From NCBI RefSeq assembly GCF_000200735.1, contig NC_014970.1, positions 868,001-932,000 of the forward strand: DNA of 64,000 nt, written 5' to 3'. A program made the translations under genes and the position numbers. The DNA comes from Mycoplasma haemofelis str. Langford 1. GTDB lineage: Bacteria; Bacillota_I; Bacilli_A; Mycoplasmatales; Mycoplasmoidaceae. Each line of letters starts with the position of its first letter. The stretch's first letter is position 1. Shown here in pieces: positions 20,403 to 30,095 of this stretch. Below the pieces are notes generated by a model that worked only from the letters and a program-made list of their open reading frames with translations, searched no databases and had not been told where the DNA came from.

Positions 20403-20852
20403 ATGTCAATCTGAAGAATAGCATTAGGGATTGGTGGTGTAGGTGTTACTGCTGTTGGTGCATGGCTTGGCATTTCCAAAAAGAAAGAGCATGATAATCA
20501 TCACAGGCTCAAGATGACGAAATTTAGAGGAACAGTTAAGAAGGTAAATGGGTATCTTACTGATCAAAAATGGAGCACAATAAAGATGTACGATCCTGAA
20601 CATGGAATCTGGGGAAAGAAATTTGATTCCTATGTATCTAGAAATTGAAAGGGGAGTGAGTTGCAATTTGTTCCTGAAGAAATTAAGAATGACCCTGAAG
20701 CTTTTAAGGATTTCTGTTTTGAGAAACTGGAAGCTAATGCAAATGACTTGAACGGAGATAATCTAAGCGGTACTATTCCTCCAGAAAAAGGATTCTGAGA
20801 TTATTGCTTAGTAACAGATCTGGAGTTTAAACAATTAAACGAAAAACGATAG
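20403..20852 (+). CDS. Family H protein, intact, 149 aa
   Basis: MSIWRIALGIGGVGVTAVG (Trp4 is TGA), then WLGISKKKEHDNHHRLKMTK, DPEHGIWGKKFDSYVS, FKDFCFEKL, FWDYCLVTDLEFKQLNEKR. It ends like 18215. A family G gene follows 25 nt later. Confidence 0.88.
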
Positions 20853-20877
20853 TTCCTAGTTTAGTAGCTAACCAGAT

Positions 20878-21597
20878 ATGGCTATATCTACTGCTAAGCT
20901 GCTAAAGGTTGGAGGCCCTGTACTAACCGGAATAGGGGGTGTTATTGCTACCTCCTCTTTGGTATCTAAGAGTGCAGAAGAAAAGCCGGAGGAGACGTTA
21001 AAGACTAAGGCTCTTTCGGATGAAGATCCGACTATAGAGGAATATAAAGATCAGGACGAGAGCGAACAACAACAAGATTCTCAAGAAGAAGGTGGACCAC
21101 AAAGTCAGTCAGAATCCGATAGTGATGATTCCAAATCGGATGCATCAGATTCGACCGAAGATCAACAGGAACCATCAGCACAAGGAGATGGAGAGCGAAA
21201 TTCTGCTGCGGGTGGTGAGCCAGAAAGTGGTGAAGCTAAAGGAGATCAAGGAACAGAAGCTAAAAAAGAAGGAGAAGCGGGCGCCACATCTTCCGAAACG
21301 GGAACGCCGGAATCTGGAGACACATCGGAAGATAATGGGGAAGATGATTCAACAAGTGATTCGAGTGGTGATTCTGAATCAAAGGATGGGGGATCACCAG
21401 ATAGTGGGGGAGGTGGTGATAACGATTCTTTAGGAGAAGGAGTAACACAAGACGGATCTAATACTGCGGAACACGATCATTCATTGGGTACTAAATATGG
21501 GACTCAAGATGCACGTATGACAGCTCAAGAAATAGAGAATACTAAGCGAACAAAGAGTGATTTGGAAGAGTGTCTAGAAAAATTGATGAAGCTATAG
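20878..21597 (+). CDS. Family G acidic protein, 239 aa
   Basis: MAISTAKLLKVGGPVLTGIG head, ALSDEDPTIEEYKDQDESEQ, acidic Ser/Gly/Glu/Asp centre, and GTKYGTQDARMTAQEIE near the end. No internal TGA. The last 50 residues are conserved across the family and may form a short amphipathic helix. Confidence 0.88.
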   Translation: MAISTAKLLKVGGPVLTGIGGVIATSSLVSKSAEEKPEETLKTKALSDEDPTIEEYKDQDESEQQQDSQEEGGPQSQSESDSDDSKSDASDSTEDQQEPSAQGDGERNSAAGGEPESGEAKGDQGTEAKKEGEAGATSSETGTPESGDTSEDNGEDDSTSDSSGDSESKDGGSPDSGGGGDNDSLGEGVTQDGSNTAEHDHSLGTKYGTQDARMTAQEIENTKRTKSDLEECLEKLMKL

Positions 21598-21709
21598 TCT
21601 TCGATTGAAGTTCATCATTACGAAAAACAGACTTATAGATGGAAATCAAAAGGGAGATCCTAGGAATCGTAAATTATTAGCTTCCTAGTAACTAGACAGA
21701 TTTATAGAT

Positions 21710-22444
21710 ATGGCTGTTTCTACTGCTAAGCTGCTAAAGATAGGTGGTCCTACATTAACCGGCATAGGAGGGGTAATTGCTACCTCTTCTTTAGTTTCTC
21801 GGAGTGCAGAAGAAAAGCCTGAAGAGAAATTAAAGACTAAGGCTCTTACTGATGAAGAGCCCCCTATAGAAGATTACAAAGATGCTAATGAAAGTGAGCA
21901 GCAATCTGATGATCAAAGTGATGGATCTCCAAGCGAGGGAGAACAACAAAATGATAAGGATTCAGCGTCGGATGCTGGTGCTTCAGAGAGTCAACCCGCT
22001 CAAGCGGGAGATGGAGGAGAATCTGCTCCTGCTAGCGATAAAGAATCTGGAGAACAAGGTGATTCCGATCAAAAAGCAGCGCGGCAAGGGGAAGGATCGG
22101 AAACTGGAACAACTGATCAATCGGGAGAAGAAGATACCAAAGGAGAGAATGGTGAATTAGGATCAAAGCAAGAAGAAACGGGAACTGACTCCGGAGGTGA
22201 CGCTACAGGGGCAGAAGGTAGTGAGCAAAAAGAAGGAGAAGCGGAAGGTGGTAAAGATGGGGAATCACAAGGCTCAGGAGCTACCAGAGATGGGGTTGAA
22301 GATGCAGAGCATGATAATGCATCAGGTACTCGCTATGGAACTAAGGATGTACGCATGACTGCTCAGGAATTAGAAAATACCAAACAGACTAAAAGCAAGC
22401 TTGAGGATTTATTGGAACAAATTAAAAAGACAATTGAAACATAG
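21710..22444 (+). CDS. Family G acidic protein, 244 aa
   Basis: MAVSTAKLLKIGGPTLTGIG, SRSAEEKPEEKLKTKALTDE, a long acidic Gly/Glu/Gln centre and GTRYGTKDVRMTAQELE before a Lys-rich end. The conserved head and end against a variable middle suggest that only the middle is under diversifying pressure. Confidence 0.88.
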   Translation: MAVSTAKLLKIGGPTLTGIGGVIATSSLVSRSAEEKPEEKLKTKALTDEEPPIEDYKDANESEQQSDDQSDGSPSEGEQQNDKDSASDAGASESQPAQAGDGGESAPASDKESGEQGDSDQKAARQGEGSETGTTDQSGEEDTKGENGELGSKQEETGTDSGGDATGAEGSEQKEGEAEGGKDGESQGSGATRDGVEDAEHDNASGTRYGTKDVRMTAQELENTKQTKSKLEDLLEQIKKTIET

Positions 22445-22525
22445 ACTCTTAGAAGGGATTTTGTTTCGTAAAAGTTTAAAATCCATTTCCATTTAATGCT
22501 TGGAAATTAGGATGATATAAGAAGG

Positions 22526-22946
22526 ATGTCTATCTCTCACTCTAACAAAATCTTTTTCTCTTCACTATCCGTTATCGGGGTCGCTTCCGTTGTTGCGTCC
22601 CTAGTCCCTAGTCCCTACATCTGATAATTCAGAAAAAGAATTATCTTATAAGTCTCTTACAAGTTGGGATCCTTCTGTAAAGGATTATGAAGAAAGCGGT
22701 TTCCAAGAGGAGATTCGGCCAAAAGAAGTTAAATCACTAGATGAGGAAATGACATCTTTAGAAATATCTTCATCATCGGAGAGTCAAAGATCAGTCTCGG
22801 AAGCTAGAAGTAAGAAAATAGAAGAGGAAGCAATACAAGTTCCTAACGACCAACAGAATTCCAACCCCACAAGAAGAAGATATAGTTCGGGATGGGGTTC
22901 ATTGATCTGGGGGATTTCTAAAGAAGTCCGATGATGAAGTTGATAA
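22526..22946 (+). pseudogene. Family I gene, frameshifted at a 3-copy TCCCTAG repeat
   Basis: MSISHSNKIFFSSLSVIGV leads into VASLVPSPYIW and TAA at 22625 because TCCCTAG is present in three copies (22598-22618). With two copies the frame continues TSDNSEKELSYKSLTSWDP to a Trp-rich end WWSW and TAA 22944-22946. Intact paralogues at 24007 and 24467 have exactly two copies at this site. Confidence 0.88.
22598..22618 (+). repeat. Heptamer tract TCCCTAG, 3 copies
   Basis: Third unit ends TCCCTAC. It falls at the end of the membrane helix (VASLVP) of a family I gene. Two copies keep the frame, three break it. Confidence 0.92.
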
Positions 22947-22995
22947 AGGTACTAGATTTGCAAAGACTACTACTAATTAGCGAAGCATTTAAAGG

Positions 22996-23475
22996 ATGTC
23001 TATTACTAAGATCCTATCTGGTCTTGGAGCCGTTGGGGTAACTGGGTTGGGTTTATATTTTGGACTTTTACAAAAGAAGAAAGAAGACACTCTGAGAGCA
23101 AAGATAGAGGGATATAGAAAAGTAGCTACTACAGCTAGAGAGATAATTTCAAATAACTCAGACATAAACGTACTGAGTCTGGTTGTTATGGAACCAGATA
23201 GTCCCAATTGAGAAAAGAGAAGGAGCTCATTGTACAAGCATAAGTTAAGTCACCTGCAAAGTACTTTCCCCAAAGAAGCAATTGAGAATTCTGAAAAATT
23301 CAGAGATTACTGTTTTGAAAAGATCCAAGAAAGAATGGATGATTTAAAGAAATCGGGGGACGATGGTCTTTATATGTATTTCTTTGACTCTAGTACAGCG
23401 GATTCTAAGAAACTATTTTGGGAGCCATGTATTCCTACACAATACGAGATAAAGCAATTCTCTACATCTGCATAA
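22996..23475 (+). CDS. Divergent family H-like protein, 159 aa
   Basis: MSITKILSGLGAVGVTGLG then LYFGLLQKKKEDTLRAKIEG recall family H. The middle has NSEKFRDYCFEKIQERMDDL, the counterpart of FKDFCFEKLE. TGA at 23211 is Trp. The end FWEPCIPTQYEIKQFSTSA differs from other H proteins. Confidence 0.85.
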
Positions 23476-23545
23476 TGACATGGTTAGTTATAGGAAAACA
23501 AAAATAAGTTATAATTTTATACTGGGTTATTTTTATTAGAGATTT

Positions 23546-23957
23546 ATGTCAGTGTTTTCTGCCAATTTGGCCAAAGCTTTAGTTTCCACAGTATTTGGTG
23601 TGGGTGTTGCTCTTACTGTTGCGTCCCTAGTCCCTAGTCCCTAAATCCAGTAATCAAGAGAACCTAGATTTAACATCTGCATCCCTAACTAATTCAGATC
23701 CTGCCATAAATGATTACACAGACAGCGGTACAGTACAAGGCGCTTTAGTGCCAAGTAAATTATCAGCTCAAAGTAACACAGTAGAAACTAAAGCTGTTCA
23801 AACTTCCGCCGAAGAGGGGGAAGATGATGAAACTGAAGATATGATACCCCAACCACCTAAAGCTGGGGCGGTAGAACAATCATATGGAAGTGGTGGTTGA
23901 AGATGGTTTTTTGGGATTACTTCAAGTGAGAGTAGAATATTCGGTTGGGGGAGGTAG
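23546..23957 (+). pseudogene. Family I gene, frameshifted at a 3-copy TCCCTAG repeat
   Basis: MSVFSANLAKALVSTVFGV reaches VASLVPSP and TAA 23642-23644 because of three TCCCTAG units (23624-23643). With two units the frame reads KSSNQENLDLTSASLTNSDP and ends in a Trp-rich tail at TAG 23955-23957. Downstream of the repeat it is nearly identical to the intact gene at 24007, so the off state is recent. Confidence 0.88.
23624..23643 (+). repeat. Heptamer tract TCCCTAG, 2.9 copies
   Basis: Same position in the coding frame as the tract at 22598. Intact copies carry two units (24085-24097 and 24545-24557). Confidence 0.92.
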
Positions 23958-24006
23958 GATTTAGATAGTTGTTTTTTAAGATAACGAATTAGCTTTAGGT
24001 AAGAGT

Positions 24007-24405
24007 ATGTCCATTTTTTCCGTTAAATCTGCAAAGGTACTTCTGTCTGTAGCACTTGGTGTAGGTGTCGCAACTGCAGTTGCGTCCCTAGTCCCTAAAT
24101 CCAGTAATCAAGAGAACCTAGATTTAACATCTACGTCTTTAACTAGTTCAAATCCTGATATTAGTAAATACGAAGAAAGGGGAGAATTGAAGTCTGACGA
24201 AAGTAAGGTTCAGAGTAGTGACATAAATTCTAAAGTTGTTTCTTCTGTAGATGAAACTCAAGAGGACGATGAAGGAGAAGATATGAAACCTCAACCTCCT
24301 AGAGATGGTTATGTGGAAACTTCAACTAGAAGAGGTGGTGGTTGAAATTGATGACCTTTCAGTATTTCTTCCAATGAAAGCAGAATATGAACTTGGGGTA
24401 GGTAG
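24007..24405 (+). CDS. Family I protein, in frame, 132 aa
   Basis: MSIFSVKSAKVLLSVALGV head, VASLVPKSSNQENLDLTSTS, a short polar linker, then GGGWNWWPFSISSNESRIW and TWGR at the end, several Trp being TGA. It carries two TCCCTAG units (24085-24097), the in-frame number. The Trp-rich end may re-enter a membrane or bind a partner. Confidence 0.88.
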
Positions 24406-24466
24406 GGTTTTCTAATCGAGCATCGTTTTCATAGGAGGTTTAAGATAATTTCAGGATAAGTATTTT

Positions 24467-24889
24467 ATGTCTATTTTCTCAATTAAGCCCGTAAAGGTTC
24501 TTTTATCTGTGGCGCTTGGTGTGGGTGTTGCAACTGCAGTTGCGTCCCTAGTCCCTACGTCTGATAATTCTGATGAGAAAGAATTAACTTCTAAAGTCCT
24601 TACTAGCGGAGAGCCCGCTGTAAACAATTATCAGGAAAGTGGGAAGGTAGAAACTCAAGAATCCACATCTTCAAATCAGTCTGCCCAACAAAATAATAGT
24701 TCGGAATCGCAAGCAGTTGTTGCCTCCACCCAAGGAAGTCAAACTTCAAATTTAAAAGGTAAAAATACATCCCCTAAACCAGCCAATCCTAAAAAGAAGA
24801 CTGTAAAGAAAAGACCTAAAGGCTTCTGATTAAAGTGATGAATGAAATTTACTTCAAATGAGAGTAGACGTTGAGGGTGAAGTAGGTAG
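24467..24889 (+). CDS. Family I protein, in frame, 140 aa
   Basis: MSIFSIKPVKVLLSVALGV head, VASLVPTSDNSDEKELTSKV, a Gln/Ser linker, a Lys/Pro-rich stretch PKPANPKKKTVKKRPKG and a Trp-rich end with TGA codons, TSNESRRWGWSR. Two TCCCTAG units (24545-24557). The basic stretch before the Trp tail is unlike 24007. Confidence 0.87.
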
Positions 24890-25019
24890 GTCGAAGGTTG
24901 GTACGAAAAGATAAGACGTAGGAACGGTTTTAAAGTACTTAATCCTTTGGTCTTATGTAGAAGAAAAAGAAACCACCTTTATTTCCAACACACTCCTCAG
25001 ATATCTTGTACATGCGGGG

Positions 25020-25331
25020 GTGGTGCTTGGGTTTTCTTTTTCAGTTTCATCTTTAATTCCCGCATCCCTTAAAAAAGAACTAACTTCCGAATTCTTTAAC
25101 ATCCGAAATAGAACAGCCGAACATAACAATAACTACGTAAAATCCAATATAGATAATCAAACTGTAACTGCAGGAGAACCGGAATCCGCTCAGCCTCAAC
25201 AACCATCTACATCAAGTCTTGTTGGCGAGGATCCCAAAAAGACTGAAACTAAGAAGCCCTCAAAAAGGAGAGGTCGATGATTTTGATTTCTTCCCTTTAA
25301 ATACGACGAGAATAAGTGATGAGGATGATAA
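25020..25331 (+). CDS. Divergent family I gene with unclear start, about 103 aa
   Basis: From GTG 25020 the frame reads VVLGFSFSVSSLIPASLKKE, matching LGVGVATAVASLVP of family I, and ends with a TGA-rich Trp tail (WFWFLPFKYDENKWWGW). The frame is open upstream to about 24950 with residues resembling the family head but no ATG. The gene may have lost its start codon or use ATT/GTG. The TCCCTAG heptamer is absent. Confidence 0.65.
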
Positions 25332-25355
25332 GATTAAACCCTACACTTTCAAAAT

Positions 25356-25484
25356 TTACTCTGCCTTCTGATTCTGACTTTTTACTTTCTCTGCTATCTT
25401 ATCATTACACACAATACCCCCTATTAAGCCCCCTAAACAACCAATTAATCCTAAAAAGCCCATTACCGAAGATAGAGCCTTCAT
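25356..25484 (-). CDS. Small single-span membrane protein, 42 aa
   Basis: MKALSSVMGFLGLIGCLGG continues LIGGIVCNDKIAEKVKSQNQ and ends KAE. A glycine-spaced hydrophobic helix with two Cys is followed by a charged end. No paralogue in the window. Preferred over the plus-strand ORF across the same bases because it has a membrane-protein pattern and an ATG with AGGG upstream. Confidence 0.6.
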   Translation of the reverse strand: MKALSSVMGFLGLIGCLGGLIGGIVCNDKIAEKVKSQNQKAE

Positions 25485-25569
25485 CACCCTATAACTAGCA
25501 GGAAACTTCATAAATTAAGACTTAGAAGATATTCTTACGATTTTAATTTATACAAATCCCTTCAAGTAA

Positions 25570-26217
25570 ATGACAACTCTTACAAAAGCTGCTGCCGGAA
25601 TGGGAGCTCTAGGAACGGCAGCGGGAGGAGGTGTACTCCTATCTAAATCTCCCATTTTCAATAAATCAAAACCCACCTTAAGAAGCGAGGTTGAAGGAGA
25701 TAAGTGAGTCTTCCTCACCTCTAGAAATACAGAAGAAATTACAAAAGTCTTAAGTGCTTACAAGGCTAACAGCCCCACAGTCACTCTTAAATTTGATGGA
25801 ATAACAGGGAATGAAAGTGATGCTTCTAAGAAGCTGCTTGAGAAGTGTAAGGAGCTATACGAAAAGCCATCAGACACCCCTTCAAAAGAAGATCTTCTTA
25901 AGAAGTTAAAGAAATGATGTGTTATTCCGAAGACCGTTAATCAAAGATTGGGAGATCTAAATTACACAGCTTTATCTACTGATGGACCTACCCAAGGGAC
26001 GACCGAATCCAATGATTGAAAACAGAAGAGTCAAAGTCATACTTCCAGTTCCAACAACAAATTTACAGGAATAAGTGTTACTGGAACTGGAAACGATGAT
26101 GCAAGTGCCAAAGCACTAAGAGAACACTGTAAGACTAAATTAGAGGTTAACTCCTTTTCAGAAGATTTTCAAGATACCCTAGAGAAGGTAAAGCTTTGAT
26201 GTTCAGTAACTAAGTAA
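25570..26217 (+). CDS. Family L1 paralogue, 215 aa
   Basis: MTTLTKAAAGMGALGTAAGG then GVLLSKSPIFNKSKPT, LLEKCKELYEKPSDTPSKED, KKWCVIPKTVNQRLGDL and a tail FQDTLEKVKLWCSVTK. Highly similar to 56354, which lies outside this cluster, and to 27546. Starts a plus-strand run of five genes. Confidence 0.88.
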
Positions 26218-26298
26218 TAGCTCTCTAAAAAATAGGTAAGAAAATAACGTCACTCAAACTATAGGCCTGATTTCGTAATTTATACAACCTCTTAAATC

Positions 26299-26935
26299 AT
26301 GGGAATCATCGCAAATCTTCTGCTCTACTAAAAAAGTAATTATCCCAACAACCTCTATGGGTGTGTTGGCTGGTTCTTCCTATTGGTATCTAACTAGAGT
26401 TAAGTCTCCTTCCAGTGTAGGAGACATGTTAGCTTCTGCTGGATTTAAGACTTTACTATCTGATGCCTCCAAGATGGAATGAGACAAGGTATTGTCAGCT
26501 TATAAACAGGCATCTAGAGATGAGCAAATAAGCGGTGCAGAATATGACTCCAAAAGTACGTCACAGAATCCTAGTGATGACGATTTAAAGAGCAAGATAG
26601 CAGGTGGATGTAAGATCATTCTCAACTCTGGAGATATGAATAAACAGAATTTAGAACTAGGGAGAAGATGGTGTGTTGTAACTACTAACGTAAGAGATAT
26701 AGTGGAGCAAAATGGATATAGGTTCCTTGACTATGATGGAAACAAGGATGATAGGAAGTGAGAGATTAAGATGGAGTCCTTGAAGAAGAGGAGAAAGAGA
26801 GATACCCAAGCAGCCAAACCATTGGATGTGGCTAATATGAAGAGTTCATGTAAAGAGTTGGCTGAAGCTCCTACTTACCACAAATCCTTTAACAAATCTG
26901 TTGAAGTAGCAAAGGATTACTGTTCCGAGAAGTAG
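26299..26935 (+). pseudogene. Family L2 gene with a 5' frameshift
   Basis: ATG 26299 gives MGIIANLLLY then TAA. Downstream, frame +1 reads STKKVIIPTTSMGVLAGSS and YWYLTRVKSP, matching 28208 (MGTLAKLLLSRKVATS) through to KDYCSEK and TAG 26933. Loss of one CT from a CTCTCT run near 26330 would explain it. An internal ATG at 26357 could still yield most of the protein with a shortened head. Confidence 0.78.
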
Positions 26936-26952
26936 TAGATCTCGGAAGGAAT

Positions 26953-27546
26953 ATGAAGTCTGCGACTCTGGGGCTTGCTGGCGTGTCAGCTGTTGGTGCT
27001 GGATCCGCCGGAACATATTGATATGTAACTTCATCCAAGACAGTCCAAGATGAATTAACGGGAATGAAGTTAACCTCTTCCTTGAAATTAACTCAAGAAG
27101 AGATGAAGTCCCAATGACAAGAAGCATTTACAGATGATAAGGATGCCATCAAGGCTATTATCTCCGGAATAACTGATGATAACAACGGAGGGGAGGCATT
27201 AAAGAATTGATGCTCGTCTAGCTTAAGCAAGTCTCCCGAGAAGTCATTGGTGGATAACGTTAAGAGGTGATGTACTGTTTATACGGTTGAGGAGAAGGCT
27301 AAGAGAAATAAGAAAGTCCTTTTAAATAACGAATCTTCCACTTCCGATTGGGAGTCTGTATGAACTAAAAATACAGATTCCAGCAAGAGAACCAAAATAG
27401 GCTTGACTGGCAATAAAGAGGAAAATAAGAAGACTCAAGATGTGGAAGCCATGAAAAAGTGATGTGATCAAAAACGAAAGAGTGAGTTTCTAGCTAAGGA
27501 GAAATCAACGGTATACGACGTAGCTATCGAATGATGTTCTAAGTAA
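26953..27546 (+). CDS. Family D1-like paralogue, 197 aa
   Basis: MKSATLGLAGVSAVGAGSAG head, QDELTGMKLTSSLKLTQEEM, KSQWQEAFTDDKDAIKAII (compare KQWEEEFESD in D1), four WC motifs and the end AIEWCSK. A plus-strand D1 relative embedded in the L cluster. Its TAA overlaps the next ATG as TAATG. Confidence 0.87.
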
Positions 27547-28187
27547 TGGATTGGCTAACAAAATCCCTATTGGGAGCGGGTGCTGCAGGAACTGCGGCCG
27601 GTGGAGGAATTCTCCTATCTAAATCAGATCTTTTATCCACTCCGAAGGCAAAGACAACTTTAAAAGATGAGATAGAGAGTCGAAAGTGAACTCCTTTAAC
27701 TGCTTCTCATTCCTCTGAAATTTCTGAGATTCAAACGGCTTACAAGAAATCGGATTCCACAGTAACCTTAAAATTCAGTGGATTAACGGGCAATGAAAGT
27801 GATTTTGCCAATAAGCTGCTACAGGAGTGTCGCCTTTCCTACGAAAAGGAATCTGGCGTAGATTCCAAAGAAGAACTACTTAAACAACTTGAGAAATGAT
27901 GTGTAGTTCCTAAGACTGTTAGTCAAAGATTGGGAGATTTCAATATTACTCCTATGTCTACAAATAATCCTACCCCAGAGGGAAAAGAAACTGACGCTTG
28001 GAAACAGAAAGGAAAGTCACATCACGGAACTCAAGATGGAAAATTCTCTGATTTAACTACGAAAGGAAATGATGAAGAAGATGCGAAGGCATTGAGGGAG
28101 AAGTGCAAGACTAATTTAACAGTTAAGTCTTTTGAAGAGGGATTTCAAGATACCTTAGGAAAAGTGAAAAGTTGGTGTGTTAATTAA
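27546..28187 (+). CDS. Family L1 paralogue, 213 aa
   Basis: MDWLTKSLLGAGAAGTAAGG then GILLSKSDLLSTPKAK, KWCVVPKTVSQRLGDFNI, KGKSHHGTQDGKFSDL and tail FQDTLGKVKSWCVN. Overlaps the upstream stop by one base. The second half matches the decayed remnant near 60.1 kb. Confidence 0.88.
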
Positions 28188-28207
28188 TTTGGTATCAAGG
28201 AATATTC

Positions 28208-28837
28208 ATGGGTACATTAGCAAAACTGCTGCTTTCTAGAAAAGTAGCTACTTCGGTATTCTCTCTATCTTCGGTAGCTGCAGCTTCATATTGATATTTA
28301 ACAAGAATTAAATCCCCGTCCAACGTGGGAGAAATGTTGGCTTCTGCGGGATTTAAGAATTTACTTTCCGAAGCTTCTAAAGTAGATTGAGATAAGGTTT
28401 TGGAAGCTTACAAAAAGGCTCCTAAATCAGAACAACTGGATGGGGTTGAATATGAAGAAAGTAGTAGCGGACAGAAACCAACAGATGATGAATTAAAAGA
28501 GAAGATTACTGGGGGGTGTAAGGTGATCATGGATTCTGAAAATATGGATAAGAAGAATCTAGACTTAGGAATGGCATGATGTGTAGTTCCAACTAACGTA
28601 AAAGAGATAGTGGAGAAGAATGGGTACAAGTTCCTAGATTACTCAGGATCAGGAGATGATGGAAAATGACAGACTAAGTTAAATCAATTTAAGAAGGATA
28701 AGCCTAACAAGACGGATGTAACTGTGGACAAAATAAAGAGTTCATGCAAGGAACTAGCTGAAGCTCCTACCCACAACAAGTCCTTTAATAAAGCTGTGGA
28801 TGTTGCAAAAAGTTACTGTTCCGAAAAGGTCTCCTAG
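28208..28837 (+). CDS. Family L2 paralogue, 209 aa
   Basis: MGTLAKLLLSRKVATSVFS then YWYLTRIKSPSNVGEMLAS, GGCKVIMDSENMDKKNLDLG, AWCVVPTNVKEIVEKNGYKF and end AKSYCSEKVS. Intact counterpart of 26299. Its stop overlaps the convergent minus gene by 4 nt. Confidence 0.88.
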
Positions 28838-29466
28838 TTTTGAGTACAAAATTTCAAAGTATCTAAATAGAGAGCTCCTCTAACATCAAAGAAAGGCTTC
28901 TTAGAGTTAGATTCACATTCGGCCATAAAAGTACTTGGAGCACTATTCTTTTGGGCATTCTTAGAATCCCAGTCATTTAATCTCCAAATATCATTACCCT
29001 TAGTTCTCCCCTTATTCCTACTATCATCAACATATGCAGTCCAAACAGCAACTCAATGAGCTTCATTTCCACTCCCTTTAACTAATAACTTCTTCCCACT
29101 ATCCTTAATAAGATCACTTACCAAAGTATCTCGAGTGCAGTAATTCAGGAAGTCTTTATATTCCTTGGAATCTATTCCGGATATCTTAGAATTCAACTTG
29201 TCCTTACAAGTAGTCTTTAAGGAATTGGGAACTGATGCTTCGCTTCCCAATTTTCAAACATCCTCTCCAGACTTCTTATATTCCTTCCATGTAGCATCTC
29301 AAACTTCACTATCATCTATCAATCTCTTAGATCGATCTTCGGATAGAAAATCAGAAATGGATTTCTTTTCTTCTGGGGAGGATAATTTGTGAGCAATAAA
29401 GGCTCCTCCCGCGGTGGTGACCGTTGCTCCTCCAATCAATAGAGGAGTCTGTAAAGTCGATTTCAT
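28834..29466 (-). CDS. Family K paralogue, 210 aa
   Basis: MKSTLQTPLLIGGATVTTAG head, SEDRSKRLIDDSEVW, CKDKLNSKISGIDSKEYKDF, NYCTRDTLVSDLIKDSGKKL and tail TLKFCTQN with Phe rather than Trp before Cys. Two modules, the first ending YCTRDT. Confidence 0.88.
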
Positions 29467-29469
29467 AAA

Positions 29470-30093
29470 TTAAGAAATCACTACTCCATCCGCAGTGCAC
29501 CATAAAAGAACCTTCTGATAAAGATTACTACTATCTGCAGCTATAAAATCACGCTCCCTATTTGAAGAGCATCAAGATTTAATAACGGGAAGATCTTTCT
29601 CCTCTGTAGCGCTCTGTCACTCCCCTTCTAAATTTAAATCAGATCTACTAGAACTCTCGCTCTTCCTCTTTCCATAAGTAGACTTTCACTGACCTTCATC
29701 ATCTCCCAACAAAGATATTCCTTTTCTGGATAGCTGGTTGGAAATACTCCTAACCAGACAATATTTCTTAACTAAGGCAAGGGTCTCAGAATTCTCCTTA
29801 GCATTTAACTCCATTTGTTTGGAGCACCACGCTTCTAATTTCTTACCTCCAGCGGCTTTATCACTAACTCCCTTAAGATCTGGGATGTCCTTGCTTATCT
29901 GACTAAAATCAGATTCCAATTCCTCTTCCCATTGTTTAGCTCTAGCTTCCCTAGATAGATTGGATATCAATCTATATCCCTTTAGGGATGTTTGTATTGA
30001 AGCATTATCAGAAGAGAGATAGTAATATCCCCCTAGAGCAGTAGTTCCAGCTACCGAAGCACCTCCTAACGCTAGAGATACTTTAGTATTCAT
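29470..30093 (-). CDS. Family D1 paralogue, 207 aa
   Basis: MNTKVSLALGGASVAGTTAL then GGYYYLSSDNASIQ, LKGYRLISNLSREARAKQWE, AWCSKQMELN, KKYCLVRSISNQLSRKGISL and end LWCTADGVVIS. The head differs from the YWMP heads of D1 copies in the other arrays. Confidence 0.88.
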
Positions 30094-30095
30094 GT

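Noticed and set aside
23061..23475. The family H-like gene at 22996 as another repeat-frameshifted copy
   Set aside because: It reads through in one frame once TGA is Trp, with no tandem unit at the sites affected in its relatives.
25316..25498. Plus-strand ORF of 60 codons
   Set aside because: Biased Ser/Leu/Tyr composition and no family features; the opposite strand has a better small membrane protein.
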